DNA from: a virus
DNA length: 41,943 nucleotides
Direction: 5' to 3' (one strand)
Virus record (IMG/VR): IMGVR_UViG_3300032223_001557
Span: 1 to 41,943 of that record
This document shows, one piece after another, positions 1 through 7,535 of this stretch. Within the stretch, counting starts at the first letter, position 1; each line of letters opens with the position of its first letter. The translations under genes were made by a program, and so were the position numbers. Under the pieces are notes generated by a model, which searched no databases, was not told the DNA's origin, and saw only the letters and a program-made list of their open reading frames with translations.

Positions 1-1
1 T

Positions 2-271
2 GATAAAGGTACTAATCACAAACCTTGGATAACACTTTATAGAAAAGAAGGTAGAGAAGACACTATGTTTAAAATACCTGCTCCAGCTTTAGTTGCACTT
101 TTTGATGTAAAAAACATTGAAGTTGAAATAACAGTAAAGATATCAAGCAAAGCAAAAGAACTTTTAGAAAAATATGAAGATACTATTAATGGTAGAGTAA
201 CAGATGATGATTTAAAATCATTAAATTTTATAGAATCAGAGTTATACATACCTCTTGACACCTCCTCCTAA
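2..271 (+). CDS. Hypothetical protein, 5' end outside window
   Basis: The frame is open from the first bases of the window, so this is the C-terminal 89 residues of a longer protein. An internal ATG at 65 is possible, but the reading frame upstream looks coding ([20 protein letters not shown]). No family recognised. The last codons, LDTSS and TAA, are supplied by the promoter cassette at 255-283, a tail shared with other genes nearby. Confidence 0.6.
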   Translation, partial: DKGTNHKPWITLYRKEGREDTMFKIPAPALVALFDVKNIEVEITVKISSKAKELLEKYEDTINGRVTDDDLKSLNFIESELYIPLDTSS

Positions 272-283
272 AGCATATAGAAT
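255..283 (+). promoter_or_regulatory. Promoter cassette copy 1
   Basis: TTGACA (255-260), 17-nt spacer CCTCCTCCTAAAGCATA, TAGAAT (278-283). The -35 and spacer encode the final LDTSS and stop of the upstream gene. The next ATG is 18 nt after the -10, so this copy would give a short leader. Confidence 0.75.
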
Positions 284-301
284 AAGATAAATATATAATA
301 C

Positions 302-649
302 ATGAAAAAGACATTACTCTTCACTGCATTATTAGCCCTATGCTCCACAGCTTTTGCTATTATTCCAATATCAACTCCTACCCCCACACCAGCTCCAACA
401 GCTACACCAACTCCTACTCCTACTCCTACCCCCACACCAGCTCCAACAGCTACACCAACTCCTACTCCTACCCCAGTGTGTGATCCAGAGGATGATGGAG
501 ATGATGAGTGTATTGAACATAATCTCTCCTTTGAACAGTGTGAAGAGTGCTTTGATAAAGACATAGTTAAGAAGCCAAAGCTGGATGATAAAAAGAAGAA
601 AGACTATGACAAGAAAAAGAAAGAGCATGATGATAAGTGTAAGCACTAG
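302..649 (+). CDS. Secreted Thr/Pro-repeat protein
   Basis: A 115-aa protein with a clear Sec signal peptide (residues 1-19, [19 protein letters not shown], probable signal peptidase I cut after AFA). A TP/AP repeat tract follows (about residues 22-58), then an acidic Cys-containing segment ([15 protein letters not shown]) and a Lys/Asp-rich tail. It is expected in the host periplasm, on the cell surface or outside the cell. The repeat is encoded by a 48-bp DNA unit present almost twice (377-472). Function unknown; phage exported proteins of this sort can act in superinfection exclusion or envelope change, but nothing here proves that. Confidence 0.8.
   Translation: MKKTLLFTALLALCSTAFAIIPISTPTPTPAPTATPTPTPTPTPTPAPTATPTPTPTPVCDPEDDGDDECIEHNLSFEQCEECFDKDIVKKPKLDDKKKKDYDKKKKEHDDKCKH
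377..472 (+). repeat. Tandem 48-bp coding repeat
   Basis: Two near-identical 48-bp units starting at 377 and 425 encode the Thr/Pro tract of the secreted protein. Such in-frame repeats can expand or shrink by slippage or recombination. Confidence 0.8.
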
Positions 650-663
650 TCTATAAAAGGTGC

Positions 664-692
664 TTAATTCCTCTTCTTAAGGTCTGTAGAAT
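664..692 (+). promoter_or_regulatory. Degenerate promoter cassette copy 2
   Basis: TTAATT (664-669), 17-nt spacer beginning CCTCTTCTTAA, TAGAAT (687-692). It resembles the cassette at 255-283 with a weaker -35. The ATG of the next gene is 12 nt downstream. This copy lies outside the upstream coding region. Confidence 0.55.
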
Positions 693-704
693 AATACTAA
701 GATT

Positions 705-1088
705 ATGAATGAACTAATTGAAAAATGGAAACCAATTCTTATTTTTAAATTTGAAGATGGTAAATCTGTACCAGAAGACAAATACCAAGAATGCTCTGAA
801 GAACTTGAAGCTATAGAAAAGAAATATGAAGGGAATGTAAAATATTTACAAGAACTAATTCCTTTCTGTGCATGGACATATAAAACTGGTATCAAGTATG
901 GTGGAGGAATTGAAGAACTTTTAGAAGATTGTCCAAGTCTTAAGCAATCTCTTATTGATGAATCAAATAAAGTTTATGACCTTCATACATTTGGTCAAGG
1001 ATATATAGGAAAAAAGACTACAGAAAAAAAGATAGAAGAATATAAAAACCATCCAGAATTGAAGAACAAACTTGACACCTCCTCCTAA
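705..1088 (+). CDS. Hypothetical protein, 127 aa
   Basis: Soluble, charged, Glu/Lys-rich protein with no recognised domain. It ends in NKLDTSS, the tail encoded by the promoter cassette at 1072. The start is the first ATG after the degenerate promoter at 664. It sits in a run of single-gene units each separated by a cassette copy. Confidence 0.75.
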   Translation: MNELIEKWKPILIFKFEDGKSVPEDKYQECSEELEAIEKKYEGNVKYLQELIPFCAWTYKTGIKYGGGIEELLEDCPSLKQSLIDESNKVYDLHTFGQGYIGKKTTEKKIEEYKNHPELKNKLDTSS

Positions 1089-1101
1089 AAATTTATATAT
1101 T
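1072..1101 (+). promoter_or_regulatory. Promoter cassette copy 3
   Basis: TTGACA (1072-1077) followed by CCTCCTCCTAAAAATTTA and TATATT (1096-1101), an 18-nt spacer. The 3' half diverges from the other copies. TATAAA at 1101-1106 is an alternative -10 exactly 6 nt before the ATG at 1113, but it is 23 nt from the -35. Confidence 0.6.
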
Positions 1102-1112
1102 ATAAAAGCATA

Positions 1113-1796
1113 ATGACTACTAAAGCACAAGCTAGAAAGAATCTGAAGAAGGCTGCTAAGAACTATGATAAGAAAGTTCGACAGCCTGTTACTATTGAGT
1201 TTCAGAATGAACATATCCCAACTATTCTAAAGGCACTAGAAGTATATCAGCGTTTGAAGCTTGGTCAGATTGATATTGCTCTTGATGAAGCATTTGGCTA
1301 TTCATTGGCATATGAAGACAAGAAAGAGATTCATAATTGTGCTAGGAAGTATTTGTTTAAGGGTACAGATTTAGAGAACAATCCTAATGTATCCTATGGC
1401 ATCTATAATCAAGAGAAAGTAGGAGATGCTACAATGGCCTATGAGATCTATAAGGTTCTAAAGAGATACAAAGCCTTTAAGGATAATGATGGATGGGCAG
1501 ATTGGAGTAGATCTTTTGATAAGCCTCATTCCCATACTGGTGTTCCTTTGCCTATAGTTCAAGGAGCAATTGAGCATAAGCTCTTTAAGATTCCTAAGAG
1601 GCTCTGGAATAAGATTGCTAATGCTATTGAGAATAAGGACACAGCTGATTGGAGTGATATTTGGAAGAGCATTGACAAAGCTATGCCTAATTTGCCGAAA
1701 GGAGAGAAGTCAGAGATTATTTGCAGTGACTTCATTAGTGATGGATATAGTATAAAGGTTACAGCACCTGTAAAACCAAAAGAGGAAGAGAAATAA
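1113..1796 (+). CDS. Hypothetical protein, 227 aa
   Basis: Basic N-terminus (MTTKAQARKNLKKAAKNYDKK), then a mixed alpha/beta-looking region containing ALEVYQRLKLGQIDIALDEA, and a charged C-terminus ending KPKEEEK. It resembles uncharacterised phage proteins with an LEVY-RL-LGQ stretch, but I cannot assign a function. It is followed after one base by an 18-codon reading frame. Confidence 0.8.
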   Translation: MTTKAQARKNLKKAAKNYDKKVRQPVTIEFQNEHIPTILKALEVYQRLKLGQIDIALDEAFGYSLAYEDKKEIHNCARKYLFKGTDLENNPNVSYGIYNQEKVGDATMAYEIYKVLKRYKAFKDNDGWADWSRSFDKPHSHTGVPLPIVQGAIEHKLFKIPKRLWNKIANAIENKDTADWSDIWKSIDKAMPNLPKGEKSEIICSDFISDGYSIKVTAPVKPKEEEK

Positions 1797-1797
1797 T

Positions 1798-1854
1798 ATG
1801 AATGATTTTACTAATCCAGATCCTTATGTGAATAAGGTTGACACCTCCTCCTAA
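1798..1854 (+). CDS. 18-aa reading frame ending VDTSS
   Basis: MNDFTNPDPYVNKVDTSS then TAA. It starts one base after the previous stop and ends inside the promoter cassette at 1838, in the same frame as the other DTSS tails. It is either a real micropeptide or the stump of a gene cut short when the cassette arrived. Too short to judge by composition. Confidence 0.35.
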   Translation: MNDFTNPDPYVNKVDTSS

Positions 1855-1866
1855 AGCATATAGAAT
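1838..1866 (+). promoter_or_regulatory. Promoter cassette copy 4 (leaderless geometry)
   Basis: TTGACA (1838-1843), spacer CCTCCTCCTAAAGCATA, TAGAAT (1861-1866), then 6 nt to the ATG at 1873. The transcript would begin at or next to that ATG. Confidence 0.8.
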
Positions 1867-1872
1867 AAGATT

Positions 1873-2160
1873 ATGAACAATAAAGATAAGCCAGTAAAGT
1901 ATAGAAAAGTTTTAGATATTACAAAAGATGAACAAGGTATTCATTTTGATGTAAGAATTTCATTTCCACCAACATCTGAACAATTAGAAAAAGATGTATT
2001 TGATATGAAGGAAAAAATTATTAATGGAGGAGAGTATGATGAAGAAAGAGATATATTTTTTAGATATAGATTTGGATTTTTTGAAGCAGAGCATGATGGT
2101 GTGGAAAGATTTTACATCAGTGAGGATGCTATTGAAAACTATAAAGAGACTTTGAATTAG
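1873..2160 (+). CDS. Hypothetical protein, 95 aa
   Basis: Acidic soluble protein with no recognised domain. The start is set by the cassette -10 lying 6 nt upstream. Just past the stop, another frame reads LEPWKIVYNGDVIFN to a TGA at 2203-2205. Adding one base near 2159 would join it to this gene, so the C-terminus may have been lost by a frameshift. Confidence 0.7.
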   Translation: MNNKDKPVKYRKVLDITKDEQGIHFDVRISFPPTSEQLEKDVFDMKEKIINGGEYDEERDIFFRYRFGFFEAEHDGVERFYISEDAIENYKETLN

Positions 2161-2205
2161 AACCTTGGAAAATTGTTTATAATGGAGATGTAATTTTTAA
2201 TTGAT

Positions 2206-2610
2206 ATGAGAGAAATTAAATTCAGAGTTTGGGATCATGATCTAAAAAAGTTCATTGAAGATTCTAATGCTGATCCACATATTTGTTGGAATGGTAAAGT
2301 CTATTGCTATGAAAGACAAAAAAAAGGTGGAGATGTTCTTGTGTCTGGTATTAGAAACCTCACTGTTCAGCAATACACTGGAATGGTGGATAAGAATGGA
2401 GTTGAGATCTATGAAGGAGATATTATCAAATATCCTTGGCTTACAGTACCATCTGGAACATGGGATAAAGAAACTTATAGAATTGACGATGTGAAGTTTG
2501 TTACTGGTTGCTTCATTCCAGATATTTGGAGAACAGTTGTTGATGACTGTGAAGTAATTGGTAATGTATTTGAGAATGGTATGGTTAATTCTCTTGACAC
2601 CTCCTCCTAA
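2206..2610 (+). CDS. YopX-family protein
   Basis: Begins MREIKFRVWDHDLKKF and contains QYTGMVDKNGVEIYEGDIIKY and a late CEVIGNVFEN. These are the hallmarks of the YopX family (first named in Bacillus phage SPbeta), common in phages and of unknown biochemical role. At 134 aa the length is normal for the family. The end, NSLDTSS, comes from the promoter cassette at 2594 and replaces the usual C-terminus. Confidence 0.88.
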   Translation: MREIKFRVWDHDLKKFIEDSNADPHICWNGKVYCYERQKKGGDVLVSGIRNLTVQQYTGMVDKNGVEIYEGDIIKYPWLTVPSGTWDKETYRIDDVKFVTGCFIPDIWRTVVDDCEVIGNVFENGMVNSLDTSS

Positions 2611-2622
2611 AGCATATAGAAT
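2594..2622 (+). promoter_or_regulatory. Promoter cassette copy 5 (leaderless geometry)
   Basis: TTGACA (2594-2599), 17-nt spacer CCTCCTCCTAAAGCATA, TAGAAT (2617-2622), 6 nt, then the ATG at 2629. It overlaps the end of the YopX gene and would drive the phosphoesterase and nucleotide-sugar operon. Confidence 0.82.
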
Positions 2623-2628
2623 ACTAGG

Positions 2629-3225
2629 ATGAAAAATGTATTCCTCATAGCTGATCTTCATTTTGGAGATTCTGATATGATCAATCTCATTAAAGAGGAT
2701 GGTCATCCTTTACGTCCATTTAAAAGTATTGAGGAGCATGATGCCACCTTGATTGAGAATTGGAACAGGGTTGTTACTCATCCAAGTGACAAGGTTTATG
2801 TTCTCGGTGATGTGGCTCAGAAAAGAAAAGACATTGAGAACTTTGGTAAACTCAATGGTAAGAAGATTCTTATCAAAGGCAACCATGACATCTATGAGAT
2901 GAAAGAGTATGCAAAGTATTTCAAAGATATTCGTGCAACTCATCGTCTGGATAATGGTATTCTCATGAGTCACATTCCTGTGCATCCTAGTACTTTTGGT
3001 AAAGCTCATAAGGTGAATGTTCATGGTCATATACATGATAAGGTTGTGCTCAATAGCCATAGTCAACTACCCGATGAGAGATACTTCTGTGTTTCCTGTG
3101 AGCATATCAACTATACTCCTATGGAGCTTGGTGCTATTGAGATCGAAGTATTTGGATTTGATTCTCGTGCAAAAGTTTTAGATGAATTGACAAAGCAAGC
3201 TCAGGATCTTAATATGGGATATTGA
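2629..3225 (+). CDS. Calcineurin-like metallophosphoesterase
   Basis: 198 aa with the ordered metal-binding motifs of the family: DLHFGD (about residues 9-14), GDVA (about 61), GNHD (about 84) and GHIH (about 130). This predicts a dinuclear-metal phosphohydrolase in the cytoplasm; the substrate cannot be read from sequence. It is first in an operon with a cytidylyltransferase and two dTDP-sugar enzymes, so it might remove phosphate from a sugar or nucleotide intermediate (inference). Confidence 0.88.
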   Translation: MKNVFLIADLHFGDSDMINLIKEDGHPLRPFKSIEEHDATLIENWNRVVTHPSDKVYVLGDVAQKRKDIENFGKLNGKKILIKGNHDIYEMKEYAKYFKDIRATHRLDNGILMSHIPVHPSTFGKAHKVNVHGHIHDKVVLNSHSQLPDERYFCVSCEHINYTPMELGAIEIEVFGFDSRAKVLDELTKQAQDLNMGY

Positions 3226-3227
3226 TT

Positions 3228-3719
3228 ATGAAAATAGGATTTAACTGCTCGTCATTTGATCTGCTTCATGCAGGTCATGTGACGATGCTTAAACAAGAAA
3301 AGGAAATGTGTGACTATCTCAAGGTTGCGCTTCAGGTAGATCCCACAATCGATAGACCCGGAGTTAAAAACAAACCAGTTCAATCTATTTACGAAAGATA
3401 TGTTCAACTTCAGGGTTGCAAGTATGTCGATGAGATTCTCGTGTATTCAACCGAATATGATTTGCTTCAGCTTATCATGACTCAGACTATGCACACTCGT
3501 TTCTTATCTGAAGAATACAAAGATCGGGACTTTACTGGTAAACAATATTGTATTGATCATGGAATTGAAATCTATTATCATACTCGCAAGCATGACTTCT
3601 CTTCCAGTGATCTAAGACTTAGAACATTTGCATCAGAAAACATTAGGCTTAATCAGAAGTCTCTTTTGGTTGCAGAAGAACTTCCTCAGTATTCACCAGA
3701 GCTTATTAAAACCCCATAA
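3228..3719 (+). CDS. Cytidylyltransferase-family protein (TagD/RfaE-C-like)
   Basis: 163 aa. The N-terminus GFNCSSFDLLHAGHVTML carries the HxGH nucleotide-binding motif (HAGH), and FSSSDLR near residue 125 fits the second conserved region. The family joins CTP or ATP to a phosphorylated small molecule. I chose ATG 3228, just after the preceding stop; a TTG six bases earlier is the alternative. It is followed by rmlB-like and rmlC-like genes, so a role in activating a sugar or polyol phosphate is likely. Confidence 0.82.
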   Translation: MKIGFNCSSFDLLHAGHVTMLKQEKEMCDYLKVALQVDPTIDRPGVKNKPVQSIYERYVQLQGCKYVDEILVYSTEYDLLQLIMTQTMHTRFLSEEYKDRDFTGKQYCIDHGIEIYYHTRKHDFSSSDLRLRTFASENIRLNQKSLLVAEELPQYSPELIKTP

Positions 3720-3722
3720 TTT

Positions 3723-4706
3723 ATGAAAAGAATATTAGTAACAGGAAGTGCAGGATTCGTAGGTGCAAACTTTGTCGAATACTTGCTAGAGAAAACCGAT
3801 TCAGAAATCCTTGGTCTTGATTCTCTCAGACACATGGGAGATTCCCAAAGGATTACAAAGAATGAAAGATTCCATCATTTCACACATGATCTCAACACTC
3901 CCATATCACCAGTGCTTGAAGCAAAGATTGGTCATGTGGATTATATTGTAAACATTGCAAGTGAATCTGCCATTGATCGTTCTATATCACACCCTGAATC
4001 AGTTATCCTTAACAATGTAAATCTAATCATTAACATTTTGGATTTTGCAAAAAGAAAGGATGTAAAGAAATTCATTCATCTTTCTACTGATGAAGTCTAT
4101 GGACAATACTATGATGTACCCCACAAGGAATGGGCGAAGATAGTTCCATCTAATCCGTATTCAGCATCTAAGGCTTGTCAGGAAGCTATTGCTATTTCAT
4201 ATTGGAGAACCTACAAGACTCCATTGGCTATTATCAACTGTCAAAATATGTTTGGTAAGATGCAGAATCCAGAGAAGATGATTCCAAAGACTATCAAGTA
4301 TTTGTATGAAGGTAAGACCATTCCTATTTATTCCAGTAATGGTAAGAGTGGTGCTAGAAAATATATTCATGTACGCAATCTCTGTTCTGCTATAAAGTTT
4401 GTAATGGATAGTTACATAACTCCATACACAGCAAGTGATACAGAAGAACTTCCAGATCGTTATCATATCGGTGGTCATGATGAGATCACAAACATTGCAC
4501 TGGTCAATAGGATTGCTTGTCTCATGGATAAGGAACCAAAGATAGAACTTGTTGATGAGAAACACATTAGACCGGGTTATGATAAAAAGTATGCTCTTGA
4601 TGATAGCAAGCTAAAGTCTCTTGGTTGGATACCTGAATGGGACTTTGAAACTTCACTCAAAGATGTCATTGATTGGACATTAAAGAACCCTGAATGGATG
4701 TCATGA
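3723..4706 (+). CDS. rmlB: dTDP-glucose 4,6-dehydratase-like SDR enzyme
   Basis: 327 aa extended short-chain dehydrogenase. GSAGFVG (residues 8-14) binds NAD, ASESAIDRSI corresponds to the usual AAESHVDRSI, STDEVYG carries the catalytic Asp-Glu, and NPYSASKA gives the YxxxK pair. The C-terminal RPGYDKKYALDDSKLKSLGW is typical of RmlB. It would make the 4-keto-6-deoxy nucleotide sugar that the next gene epimerises. No rmlA or rmlD is visible in the window, so host enzymes may complete the pathway. Confidence 0.85.
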   Translation: MKRILVTGSAGFVGANFVEYLLEKTDSEILGLDSLRHMGDSQRITKNERFHHFTHDLNTPISPVLEAKIGHVDYIVNIASESAIDRSISHPESVILNNVNLIINILDFAKRKDVKKFIHLSTDEVYGQYYDVPHKEWAKIVPSNPYSASKACQEAIAISYWRTYKTPLAIINCQNMFGKMQNPEKMIPKTIKYLYEGKTIPIYSSNGKSGARKYIHVRNLCSAIKFVMDSYITPYTASDTEELPDRYHIGGHDEITNIALVNRIACLMDKEPKIELVDEKHIRPGYDKKYALDDSKLKSLGWIPEWDFETSLKDVIDWTLKNPEWMS

Positions 4707-5248
4707 AATTTAAAAAAACAAAAGTAGCGGGAGCGTGGATTATAGAACCTAAAGTCTTTGAAGACGAAAGAGGATCATTTTGTGAAACTTGGAACTCTGG
4801 AGATTTTAGTGATATATTAGGAATACATCATGACTTTGTTCAGATGAATCAAAGTAAGTCGAAGAAAGATGTTCTTAGAGGATTACATTATCAGATTGAG
4901 TTTCCCCAAGCCAAACTTGTTTGGGTTGCTAGTGGAAGTGTGCTAGATGTATTTGTAGATTTAAGAGAAAAATCTCCTACATTTTGTCAATCAGATTCTT
5001 ATCTATTAACTGGTAATTCTTTGGTTTATATACCAGAAGGATGTGCTCATGGGTTTTATGTAAGATCTGAAGAAGCAACTTTTAATTACCTTGTTTCTGA
5101 TTTTCGTTATCCAGAACATGAAAAAACTTTAATGTGGAATGATCCATTTTTAAATATTGATTGGAGTGGTAGTAAATTGCCAGTTTATCCTATACTTTCG
5201 GAAAAAGATAATAATGGTTTATCTTTTGCAGATTGTGATAAATACTGA
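4703..5248 (+). CDS. rmlC: dTDP-4-dehydrorhamnose 3,5-epimerase-like
   Basis: 181 aa cupin. VLRGLHYQ near residue 58 contains the catalytic His, PEGCAHGFYV follows, and the end PEHEKTLMWNDPFLNIDW matches the RmlC C-terminal region. It starts with ATGA overlapping the rmlB-like stop, so the two are translationally coupled. Expected reaction: 3,5-epimerisation of the 4-keto-6-deoxy sugar made by the previous enzyme. Confidence 0.87.
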   Translation: MKFKKTKVAGAWIIEPKVFEDERGSFCETWNSGDFSDILGIHHDFVQMNQSKSKKDVLRGLHYQIEFPQAKLVWVASGSVLDVFVDLREKSPTFCQSDSYLLTGNSLVYIPEGCAHGFYVRSEEATFNYLVSDFRYPEHEKTLMWNDPFLNIDWSGSKLPVYPILSEKDNNGLSFADCDKY

Positions 5249-5249
5249 T

Positions 5250-5429
5250 ATGAATGATGGCTATTATTTAATTCCACATATTGCTGTTTTATTATTAGCA
5301 ATAGGATTTATAGGATTTATATTTTTAATCTCACCTGAAATTAGGAAAATGATAAAAAGGAATAGAAAGATTGCAAAAAGAAGAAAAAGAATTAAAGAGA
5401 ATTATAAAGCAAGGAATTTTCAAATATAA
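5250..5429 (+). CDS. Small membrane protein, 59 aa
   Basis: MNDGYYLIPHI, one transmembrane segment (about residues 8-28, rich in Leu/Ile/Phe), then a strongly basic tail (KRNRKIAKRRKR). The basic side should stay in the cytoplasm. The start is one base after the rmlC-like stop. Function unknown. Confidence 0.65.
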   Translation: MNDGYYLIPHIAVLLLAIGFIGFIFLISPEIRKMIKRNRKIAKRRKRIKENYKARNFQI

Positions 5430-5517
5430 TAAAATCTGGAATCATCCAATAATAATTTGGATTTCATTAATTTTATTATTGATAATATTTTTGTTTGAGG
5501 TAAAATGTTTATCATGA
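5371..5517 (+). CDS. Possible nested TTG-start membrane peptide
   Basis: In the +1 frame over the end of the previous gene, a TTG at 5371 opens 48 codons: a charged helix (LQKEEKELKRIIKQG) and a hydrophobic segment (PIIIWISLILLLIIFLF). The stop TGA overlaps an ATG at 5514. The membrane-like composition and coupling make it plausible, but the non-ATG start and AT-rich context leave doubt. Confidence 0.35.
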   Translation: MQKEEKELKRIIKQGIFKYNKIWNHPIIIWISLILLLIIFLFEVKCLS

Positions 5518-5882
5518 ATAATCATGAGAAAATTATAGAATTAAATAAAATCTGGTATGATGTAATCTGTGGAGATTACCATAAAGATCGTGATTGTCAT
5601 TTTAGAATTAGTACTCATTACTTTTACGGTGATCATGTAGAATGGGAAGTAGAACACTGTGGTTATATTCTACAAAATGAAATAAGAGAAATTGAAGAAT
5701 TTGCAACTTTACACGAAGCAGAAGTATGGCTCATTCATAATATCTTAAAGTTTGGTATATTGAGAGAAATCACATTCTTCCTTGAACACTATGGAGATCC
5801 TGAATGGGATCAACATACAAAGTATAATAAGGAAGAGCTTGAAGGTATTGTAAAGAAAGTTCTTGAAATAGCACCTGATTAA
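5505..5882 (+). CDS. Hypothetical protein, 125 aa
   Basis: Soluble acidic protein with several His and Trp residues (WEVEHCGYILQNEIREIEEF); no known domain. The start at 5505 has a fair ribosome site (GAGG, 4 nt upstream), unusual for this phage. A second ATG at 5514 would couple to the nested reading frame. Confidence 0.7.
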   Translation: MFIMNNHEKIIELNKIWYDVICGDYHKDRDCHFRISTHYFYGDHVEWEVEHCGYILQNEIREIEEFATLHEAEVWLIHNILKFGILREITFFLEHYGDPEWDQHTKYNKEELEGIVKKVLEIAPD

Positions 5883-5890
5883 TTTATAAT
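5863..5890 (+). promoter_or_regulatory. Promoter, leaderless geometry
   Basis: TTGAAA (5863-5868), 16-nt spacer, perfect TATAAT (5885-5890), 6 nt, ATG at 5897. It overlaps the end of the upstream gene. Confidence 0.75.
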
Positions 5891-5896
5891 ACAATT

Positions 5897-6607
5897 ATGT
5901 TTAATTTATTTGCTACACCAAAAACAACAAAAGAGATTAGAGAAGATATGGATATACTATTTCCATCTTGGTCATGGTCAACTATTATTAAAGATTCCAA
6001 TGGTAATGAAATACCTGTAAACGAACTCATTCAAAAATATAATGATCTTCTTAAAGAGAATCAACAACTAAAGAATGATTGGCATCAACCAGAACTTTGT
6101 GATGAAAAGATATCGGAACTCACAAAGGAAGTATTACATTTAAGAGATCTTAAACAAGAGAATGTTGATTTATTAGAGTTACTTGCAAAATATAAGGATG
6201 GTTATCAAGGTTCTTGTTATGCATGTGAACCAGTTGGTATTCTAAATCAAAAGCAAGAACAAGAAATTATAGCATTAAAGAATGAACTTCAACATCAATT
6301 AGATCAGAATAAAAAATTAGATCTACAAATTGTTGCCCTCCATAAAATCATCGAAGGAGCAAAAACAACCATTAATAAACAAAAACATCCTATGTATCCT
6401 CTTCATTGGGGTGGATATACAGATGAAACACCTTGGGAGACTGCATCAGCTGATTTGGCATTAAGGGTAGTTAAACTTGAACAAGAACTTGATAAGATAA
6501 AAAAAAAATTAAATCCAAAGGAAGATCCTAACTACGAATATTTTAAGAAACATGGCAAATGGCCTTACGATGTAGAAGATAATAATCCATTACACAAAGG
6601 ATATTGA
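5897..6607 (+). CDS. Coiled-coil hypothetical protein, 236 aa
   Basis: Two heptad-rich coiled-coil stretches (about residues 45-100 and 118-160, for example LKENQQLKND and QEIIALKNELQHQLDQ) flank a short CYACEP segment. A Pro/Trp-rich region and a third short helix follow (LEQELDKIKKKL). Likely oligomeric. Expressed from its own strong promoter; no function assigned. Confidence 0.75.
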   Translation: MFNLFATPKTTKEIREDMDILFPSWSWSTIIKDSNGNEIPVNELIQKYNDLLKENQQLKNDWHQPELCDEKISELTKEVLHLRDLKQENVDLLELLAKYKDGYQGSCYACEPVGILNQKQEQEIIALKNELQHQLDQNKKLDLQIVALHKIIEGAKTTINKQKHPMYPLHWGGYTDETPWETASADLALRVVKLEQELDKIKKKLNPKEDPNYEYFKKHGKWPYDVEDNNPLHKGY

Positions 6608-6628
6608 TAAGTATTTGGGACTACCACT

Positions 6629-6832
6629 ATGTCCCAAGAACAAATAGATGTAAATAAAGTTGTACAATCCTTTAAAGATAAAGGGTATACAAAAGATTCC
6701 ATAATAGACTTCCTATGCTCCGTCATTAAACAGCAAATGTTATATGGTGGGACATTGCATGATAAGTTAGTATTCTGGAACGAGAAGATCAAATCAATAA
6801 ATTTAATTGACAAAAGCCGTAAATCCGAATAG
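6629..6832 (+). CDS. Hypothetical protein, 67 aa
   Basis: Small, mostly helical protein (MSQEQIDVNKVVQSFKDKGY). No family recognised. No clear promoter or ribosome site precedes it, so it is probably transcribed from 5885. Confidence 0.65.
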   Translation: MSQEQIDVNKVVQSFKDKGYTKDSIIDFLCSVIKQQMLYGGTLHDKLVFWNEKIKSINLIDKSRKSE

Positions 6833-6835
6833 ATT
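6807..6835 (+). promoter_or_regulatory. Promoter, leaderless geometry
   Basis: TTGACA (6807-6812), 17 nt, TAGATT (6830-6835), 6 nt, ATG at 6842. It lies within the last codons of the upstream gene. Confidence 0.78.
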
Positions 6836-6841
6836 AATATC

Positions 6842-7009
6842 ATGAATGAAGAGAAAGTTCCTCATGTAATGGTAGAACAAGTTTGGGTTCCAGTTGATCA
6901 AACTGAATTTATTGGTATCAGTGAAGATTTGTTTGGTCAGGATGTTTATGAGTTTGAATATAAAGGTAAAGTTTATACCAGCCATGTCATTTTAAAATAT
7001 AAGAATTGA
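6842..7009 (+). CDS. Hypothetical protein, 55 aa
   Basis: MNEEKVPHVMVEQVWVPVDQ through HVILKYKN. Beta-rich, no known domain. Its start sits 6 nt after a consensus-like -10, and its TGA stop is part of the TTGACA of the next promoter (7006). Confidence 0.7.
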   Translation: MNEEKVPHVMVEQVWVPVDQTEFIGISEDLFGQDVYEFEYKGKVYTSHVILKYKN

Positions 7010-7034
7010 CAATCAAGACTTGATGGTTTAGTAT
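7006..7034 (+). promoter_or_regulatory. Promoter, leaderless geometry
   Basis: TTGACA (7006-7011), 17 nt, TAGTAT (7029-7034), 6 nt, ATG at 7041. The stop codon of the previous gene is inside the -35. Confidence 0.78.
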
Positions 7035-7040
7035 ATCATC

Positions 7041-7268
7041 ATGCCAAAAGGAATATTAGAATTCAACCTACCAGAAGAAGATCCAGAGTTTGCAGACGCA
7101 ACTAATGGTAGCCTATATAAGTTTGCCTTATCTGATATAGATCAGCTATTGCGTAATGCAATGAAATATGGTTGTGATCAATGTGAGGATAACAAATACT
7201 CTGCATTTGAATTTATCAGGAAAGAATTACACGATATTTTAGAAACAAGAAACCTGAATATAGAATGA
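7041..7268 (+). CDS. Conserved phage hypothetical protein, 75 aa
   Basis: Begins MPKGILEFNLPEEDPEF and continues with ALSDIDQLLRNAMKYG and a helical end FIRKELHDILETRNL. This layout (LEFNLPEE, then a D-LLR-KYG helix) is familiar from many phage genomes but has no known activity. Confidence 0.75.
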   Translation: MPKGILEFNLPEEDPEFADATNGSLYKFALSDIDQLLRNAMKYGCDQCEDNKYSAFEFIRKELHDILETRNLNIE

Positions 7269-7292
7269 TAACAAAAGACCAATTCACACAGA

Positions 7293-7535
7293 ATGAGGTA
7301 TTACATAGAGCATAAGAAAGGGAATAAAAGAACTAAATTCTGTGGGGATGCAAAGGAAGTTCCTATTGGACAGAAGATTACCCTTGGATATATGAGATTT
7401 AATAATAAAGGCACAATTGAACCATTTGGTTATGTTTCAACAGATTTTTTAAATACTTGGGGTATAAAGTCATTCAAGCATTACATTCATATGGGTGATG
7501 GTGTGCTTAAATATTATTCTTGGAGTAACATATGA
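7293..7535 (+). CDS. Hypothetical protein, 80 aa
   Basis: Small beta-rich basic protein (MRYYIEHKKGNKRTKF through YYSWSNI). Its stop overlaps the start of the APS kinase gene, so the two are probably translated together. No domain recognised. Confidence 0.65.
   Translation: MRYYIEHKKGNKRTKFCGDAKEVPIGQKITLGYMRFNNKGTIEPFGYVSTDFLNTWGIKSFKHYIHMGDGVLKYYSWSNI

Noticed and set aside
268-564. Minus-strand frame encoding a GVGVGV-rich protein
   Set aside because: It is the antisense of the Thr/Pro repeat in the signal-peptide protein on the plus strand, which has a proper start and signal sequence.
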